NCBI GenBank assembly: GCA_023265455.1
Contig: JAHFTQ010000017.1
Location: forward strand, 1 to 35,653
Source: Parachlamydiales bacterium
Lineage (GTDB): Bacteria > Chlamydiota > Chlamydiia > Chlamydiales > Rhabdochlamydiaceae
Reading direction: 5' to 3'
Length of the DNA stretch: 35,653 bases
Shown here: in pieces, positions 32,322 to 35,653 of the stretch
Layout of the letters: each line of letters starts with the position of its first letter
Position numbering within the stretch: position 1 is the stretch's first letter
The notes under the pieces: model-generated
What the model was told of the DNA's origin: nothing
What the model saw: only the letters and a program-made list of their open reading frames with translations
The model's database searches: none
Made by a program: the position numbers and the translations under genes

Positions 32322-32969
32322 AACAGCTTGGATGTGTTCGCAGTTTTTGCTGCCGCAGGTGCAGCCAAGAGGCTCTCCTAGGAAGACGTTGTAGTGTTCT
32401 TTAGAGTCAAGAGGGTTGCTAACGGAGTAGAGTTTTTCATTTTCCATTTTGATGTCCCATGTCCGAAATTTCAAATCTTCGTCTGAGATGGTCTCTTCAG
32501 GAAGGGGGGTATTGGCCTCTTCTTGTGTGACAGCTCGTAGAATTTGGCAGTAGGGGCAGTTGCAATGGGCTTCGCTTTTGGGGAAGAGTGAGGGGTCTTG
32601 CGGGAGAATATCTTTGAGGGATTTGAGTTTGTCAAGAATTTCAGGAGGAAGGGGAGGGGCGTCGGCCTGTTCAGGGTTGTGTTGCAGAGCTGCGGTCATT
32701 CCTTCAAGAGGAAGAGGAAAGGCAAATGTCTGTAGGATAGAAGATGTTTTGGAGCCTTCTTGCTCGACTACGCGGGCATGTGTGGCAAACACCATTTCTA
32801 TGACCTTGGGGTCAAGATTGGGGACTTCGGCTTTGGTTCCGGTGGCAAGCTCAATGAGAAAGACATGGCCGTAGGGTCTGCTTTCAACGCATAGAGAAAC
32901 CACGTTTTTCCAGCATGTTGAAATATAAGGGGGTAAGCTTAAAATTTTGTCTGTAATCTTGATGTCCAT
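32310..32969 (-). CDS. Hypothetical protein with Cys cluster and SWIM-type zinc motif
   Basis: 219 residues. Near the middle C136-x-C138-x-x-C141 (HCNCPYCQIL), and at the end C203-x-C205-x4-C210-x-H212, the CxC...CxH of SWIM zinc fingers. SWIM domains usually bind nucleic acid or protein. The N-terminal 130 residues match no family I know. The start at 32969 has GAGG six bases upstream; the open frame is longer, but its first 26 codons look like upstream AT-rich DNA. The zinc binding is inferred from residues only. Confidence 0.7.
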   Translation of the reverse strand: MDIKITDKILSLPPYISTCWKNVVSLCVESRPYGHVFLIELATGTKAEVPNLDPKVIEMVFATHARVVEQEGSKTSSILQTFAFPLPLEGMTAALQHNPEQADAPPLPPEILDKLKSLKDILPQDPSLFPKSEAHCNCPYCQILRAVTQEEANTPLPEETISDEDLKFRTWDIKMENEKLYSVSNPLDSKEHYNVFLGEPLGCTCGSKNCEHIQAVLRT

Positions 32970-33208
32970 ACTAACCTCACTACTAGTTCGTTCTTTATTA
33001 TAGAAAAAGGGGAAATTCGGCGTCAACAAAATTAGCAAAATTAACATCCAAGTGCTGGATATTTGACTTAATTAATTGATTGTTAGTAATTAATAAAATT
33101 TATTGTCACAGATATGGTCTTGGGCTATTCTGCGAAAAAAGGCGGAGGTGAAATATAGAATCACATACAGCGGCTTTAATGGAAGATTCCCTAGACAAAG
33201 GAGTAGAA

Positions 33209-34522
33209 GTGGCACGAAAAACATTCATCATAGATACCAACGTCCTGCTCCATGATCCCGACTCTATTAAAAGATTCAAAGACAGCGATGTCATCATCCC
33301 TTTAATGGTTCTCGAAGAGCTCGATTCAATGAAGCGGCTGTCTGATGAGATTGGGAAGAATGCCCGGCATGTGATGCGGTATATCGACTCTTTAAAAGAT
33401 GCAAAAGCTGGCAATCTCACGGAAGGGGTCACGATTGAAAATAATATCCGTGTGAAAATCCACGTTGAGCTGAAATCTCCTGAAAAAAAGACGTTTCCTC
33501 TTCCATTGGATCGTAACACGAACAAAATTCTTCTGATTGCTTTTCTCTTAAAAGAGCAAGGCGAAGAGGTGGTGGTTGTCTCGAAAGATTTTGTGACGCG
33601 GGTTAAAGCGGAAGCCATTGGCTTAGAAGCCGAAGATTACGAAAATCTGAAGTTTTCCTATGAGAACATCTACCGGGGATATCGTAAAATCGAGGTGCCT
33701 AAACGAGATATCGATCTGTTTTACAAAGATAATTCACTCTCCATTGAAGCTAAAGATTTGTCTCCTAATGAATACTGTATCTTGACATGTCCTGAGCAGT
33801 CATCGGCGGTTTGTAAATACAACAAAGACTCGAAAAAGCTCGAGCCTTTGATGAAGTTGACGCGCGATATCTGGGGAATTCATCCACTCAATGTGGAACA
33901 AAAGTGTGCTCTTGATCTACTACTGAGAGATGATATCAAGCTCGTCACGCTCATTGGTCCTGCAGGGACGGGAAAAACCCTGCTCGCCTTAGCGGCGGGA
34001 CTTCGGAAGGTGCTCGATGATAATGTCTATACGAAAATTCTCGTCAGCCGTCCGATTGTTCCCTTGGGAAAAGACATTGGGTATCTCCCCGGGACTAAAG
34101 AAGAGAAGCTGTACCACTGGATGCAGCCGATCTATGACAACTTAGAATTTCTTTGTCAGTCCACCAGCGGAGCTGGTAATGGTGCAGATGCGCAGCAGTG
34201 GATTATCGATAGTAAGAAGCTGGAGATGGAAGCTGTCACTTACATCCGCGGTAGATCACTACCTAAGATGTACATCATCATCGATGAAGCGCAGAATTTG
34301 ACTCCTCATGAAGTTAAAACGATCATCTCACGGGCGGGTCAAGGAACGAAGGTTGTCTTGACGGGAGATCCGACGCAGATCGATAATCCCTATCTTGACA
34401 AGGATTCTAACGCCCTCACCTATGTTGTCGGTAAGATGAGGGGGTATCCCGGCTATGGTCAGATGTTCCTCGAAAGAACAGAGCGTTCCGAGCTAGCAGC
34501 CTTAGCAGCCGAGATGCTTTAG
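33209..34522 (+). CDS. PIN-PhoH fusion protein (PhoH2/YlaK-like)
   Basis: 437 residues. An N-terminal PIN nuclease domain begins TFIIDTNVLLHDP (Asp9) with further acids at EELD and in VVVVSKDF. A PhoH ATPase domain follows: Walker A GPAGTGKT at 250-257, VSRPIVPLGKDIGYLPG and IIIDEAQNLTPHEVK. Such fusions act as RNA-unwinding ribonucleases. I choose GTG at 33209 because AAGGAG lies five bases before it; the in-frame ATG at 33179 has no ribosome site. A -35-like TTGACT is at about 33062, but no good -10 is evident. The gap to the convergent transporter is four bases. Confidence 0.9.
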   Translation: MARKTFIIDTNVLLHDPDSIKRFKDSDVIIPLMVLEELDSMKRLSDEIGKNARHVMRYIDSLKDAKAGNLTEGVTIENNIRVKIHVELKSPEKKTFPLPLDRNTNKILLIAFLLKEQGEEVVVVSKDFVTRVKAEAIGLEAEDYENLKFSYENIYRGYRKIEVPKRDIDLFYKDNSLSIEAKDLSPNEYCILTCPEQSSAVCKYNKDSKKLEPLMKLTRDIWGIHPLNVEQKCALDLLLRDDIKLVTLIGPAGTGKTLLALAAGLRKVLDDNVYTKILVSRPIVPLGKDIGYLPGTKEEKLYHWMQPIYDNLEFLCQSTSGAGNGADAQQWIIDSKKLEMEAVTYIRGRSLPKMYIIIDEAQNLTPHEVKTIISRAGQGTKVVLTGDPTQIDNPYLDKDSNALTYVVGKMRGYPGYGQMFLERTERSELAALAAEML

Positions 34523-34526
34523 ACTC

Positions 34527-35459
34527 TTAGACTTTTCCTGCTGTCGCAAGAGCTGCGGCTTTTTTCGCAGCTTCTTCGCGACGGGTTCTATAAATGATAT
34601 AGAAGTTACTCCCGACAATCACCACAGCACCGATGAGCGTATAGAGGTTAGGAGACTTGTGCCACCAGAAAAGATCGAGGGCAACGACCCAGAAGAAGGT
34701 GGAGTAGTCGACAGGAGCTAAGATAGAAGCTTGTGTAAAACGCAGAGCCTGTGCAATCGCATACTGACCGCCTGCTGTCAGCAGTCCCACAATCGCAAAA
34801 AGACCCCAATGCTGCCAGGGCATGGGTTGCCATGATCCGATGAGGAAGGGTGTCGTCACCAGAATCATCATGAGGTTAGGATAGATCGCAATGGCTAGGC
34901 TATGCTCAGTTGCTGCAAGTCGACGCATGAGGATTTTGTTGAGAGCGCCTAAGAAAGTTCCGATGAGAACGAGGATGGCTGCCATCTCAAACATATTTGA
35001 GCCAGGTCTCATGGCGATGACAACTCCGACCATTCCGATAGCAACAGCCATCCACCGCTCACGGCTGATGTGTTCTTTCAGCATCGCAGCGCTCAGCAAG
35101 ATCATGAAGAAAGGGGATGTGTAGCTTAAGGTATAGACCATGGTGAGAGATCCCTTAGACATGGCGAACATGAAAGCGTAAGTGTAGGCAAGGTTGACAG
35201 CCAGGCGTATCAAGTGTTGTTTGGGATGCTGTGTGCCGAGAACTTTACGAATTCCACCTTGGAAAAACATGGCGATGGAAAGAGGAATTAGACGCGTCAC
35301 AGCTCGGAGGAATGTCGTTTGATGGACTGCGTAGGTTCCCATGAGGTGTTTGACAAATGCATCTGCCAAGGGATAGAGCGCCAATCCCGCGATCATTAAG
35401 AGAACGCCCAAGACCGCACGATTTTGCAATTTTCGATCGGATCTAACCTCTGCAGACAT
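34527..35459 (-). CDS. EamA/DMT-family transporter
   Basis: 310 residues and about ten membrane spans in two EamA repeats: MVYTLSYTSPFFMILLSAAMLKE ends the first and QASILAPVDYSTFFWVVALDLFW the second. A basic tail follows. GGAGG stands six bases before the ATG. DMT transporters move small metabolites. One chlamydial member is known to exchange S-adenosylmethionine, but I cannot tell whether this is that one. Upstream the next thing met is the insertion sequence. Confidence 0.88.
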   Translation of the reverse strand: MSAEVRSDRKLQNRAVLGVLLMIAGLALYPLADAFVKHLMGTYAVHQTTFLRAVTRLIPLSIAMFFQGGIRKVLGTQHPKQHLIRLAVNLAYTYAFMFAMSKGSLTMVYTLSYTSPFFMILLSAAMLKEHISRERWMAVAIGMVGVVIAMRPGSNMFEMAAILVLIGTFLGALNKILMRRLAATEHSLAIAIYPNLMMILVTTPFLIGSWQPMPWQHWGLFAIVGLLTAGGQYAIAQALRFTQASILAPVDYSTFFWVVALDLFWWHKSPNLYTLIGAVVIVGSNFYIIYRTRREEAAKKAAALATAGKV

Positions 35460-35506
35460 GAAACCTCCAAAAATAAGTTCAAGGAATCAGACTAACAGGA
35501 GTGGGG

Positions 35507-35653
35507 TGTTGTCGTAAACTTTTAAAATTCCCATGTAAGGGCAAAGTTGTAATGTCACCTTTCAGCAAAGTTAAAATGTCCCCTTTTGAACCAAGAAAGG
35601 TAGAGGGATATGAAAACGGAGCTGACCATGACTTTGAAAGAAGCAGACCGCTT
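35507..35653 (+). mobile_element. Left end of an insertion sequence (probably ISNCY/IS1202-like)
   Basis: Starting near TGTTGTCGTAAAC, a motif of the type AAAGTT-AAAATGTCCCC recurs three times at spacings of about 28 bases (near 35516, 35543 and 35568), variously degenerate. Terminal repeated blocks like this are seen at the ends of IS1202-type elements, where the transposase binds. The element runs beyond the window, so its right end and target duplication are unseen. Confidence 0.55.
35610..35653 (+). CDS. Transposase, N-terminal fragment at window edge
   Basis: Only 14 codons are visible (MKTELTMTLKEADR). The TMTLKEADR start resembles ISNCY-type transposases, which continue into a helix-turn-helix. 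A purine-rich GGTAGAGGG lies before the ATG. The second Met is also possible. Confidence 0.5.
   Translation, partial: MKTELTMTLKEADR

Overview
The window reads as chromosome from a chlamydia of the environmental, amoeba-associated kind (order Parachlamydiales). This is inferred from gene content, gene order and protein style. The LPS-export/KDO block (lptB, an LptA-like gene, an LptC-like gene, kdsA) and the yycJ/ftsK pairing resemble Chlamydia chromosomes. ptsI, comEC, a T2SS-type secretin, dapB, rluD with its small partner, and a PIN-PhoH protein also fit. Several membrane-type hypothetical genes have no family I recognise. I cannot name the species.

Layout. 1-172: the 3' end of a group II intron (domains V and VI) joined to half of a palindromic repeat. 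293-2444: three hypothetical genes, two of them convergent across a 165-bp palindrome. 2505-6760 (minus): tRNA-His, uppP, ftsK, a small membrane protein and yycJ, apparently one operon. 6899-9864: a secretin and comEC, convergent and overlapping. 10118-12443 (minus): ndk, a P-loop kinase and an NDH-2 NADH dehydrogenase. 12541-14527 (plus): two overlapping GT9 heptosyltransferase-like genes. 14489-19275 (minus): dapB, kdsA, lptC-like, lptA-like, lptB and a hypothetical gene, tightly overlapped. 19400-22243 (plus): tRNA-Arg and an unusual 861-residue DHH-type protein. 22264-24132 (minus): a small conserved gene, rluD, a highly structured non-coding stretch and a KH-domain gene. 24173-25644 (plus): recX-like and a hypothetical membrane gene. 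26166-29409 (plus): ptsI, a secreted beta carbonic anhydrase and an aldo/keto reductase. 29406-35459: an NAD-dependent epimerase, a GGQ release-factor-like protein, a hypothetical gene, ychJ, a SWIM-type zinc protein, PIN-PhoH and an EamA transporter. 35507-35653: the left end of an insertion sequence running off the window.

The least expected layer is the repeats. Family A is a palindrome of about 150-200 bp with GAGGCGC-like arms: three near-complete copies plus the intron-split one. Family B is a 168-170 bp palindrome with three copies. Within each B copy the two arms match each other better than they match other copies, and both ends carry outward-facing Shine-Dalgarno-like sequence. Two B copies place that sequence directly before a start codon (yycJ and the DHH gene). 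Element C sits between convergent genes and its TAG ends form both stop codons. A probable structured RNA, with several long-range helices and a possible pseudoknot, lies between rluD and the KH gene; I could not assign it to a known family.

Functionally, the window covers envelope building (UppP for the lipid carrier, KdsA and GT9 enzymes for LPS sugars, Lpt proteins for LPS export, DapB for diaminopimelate), division (FtsK), RNA metabolism (RluD, KH protein, PIN-PhoH, release-factor-like protein) and sugar phosphotransfer (PtsI).
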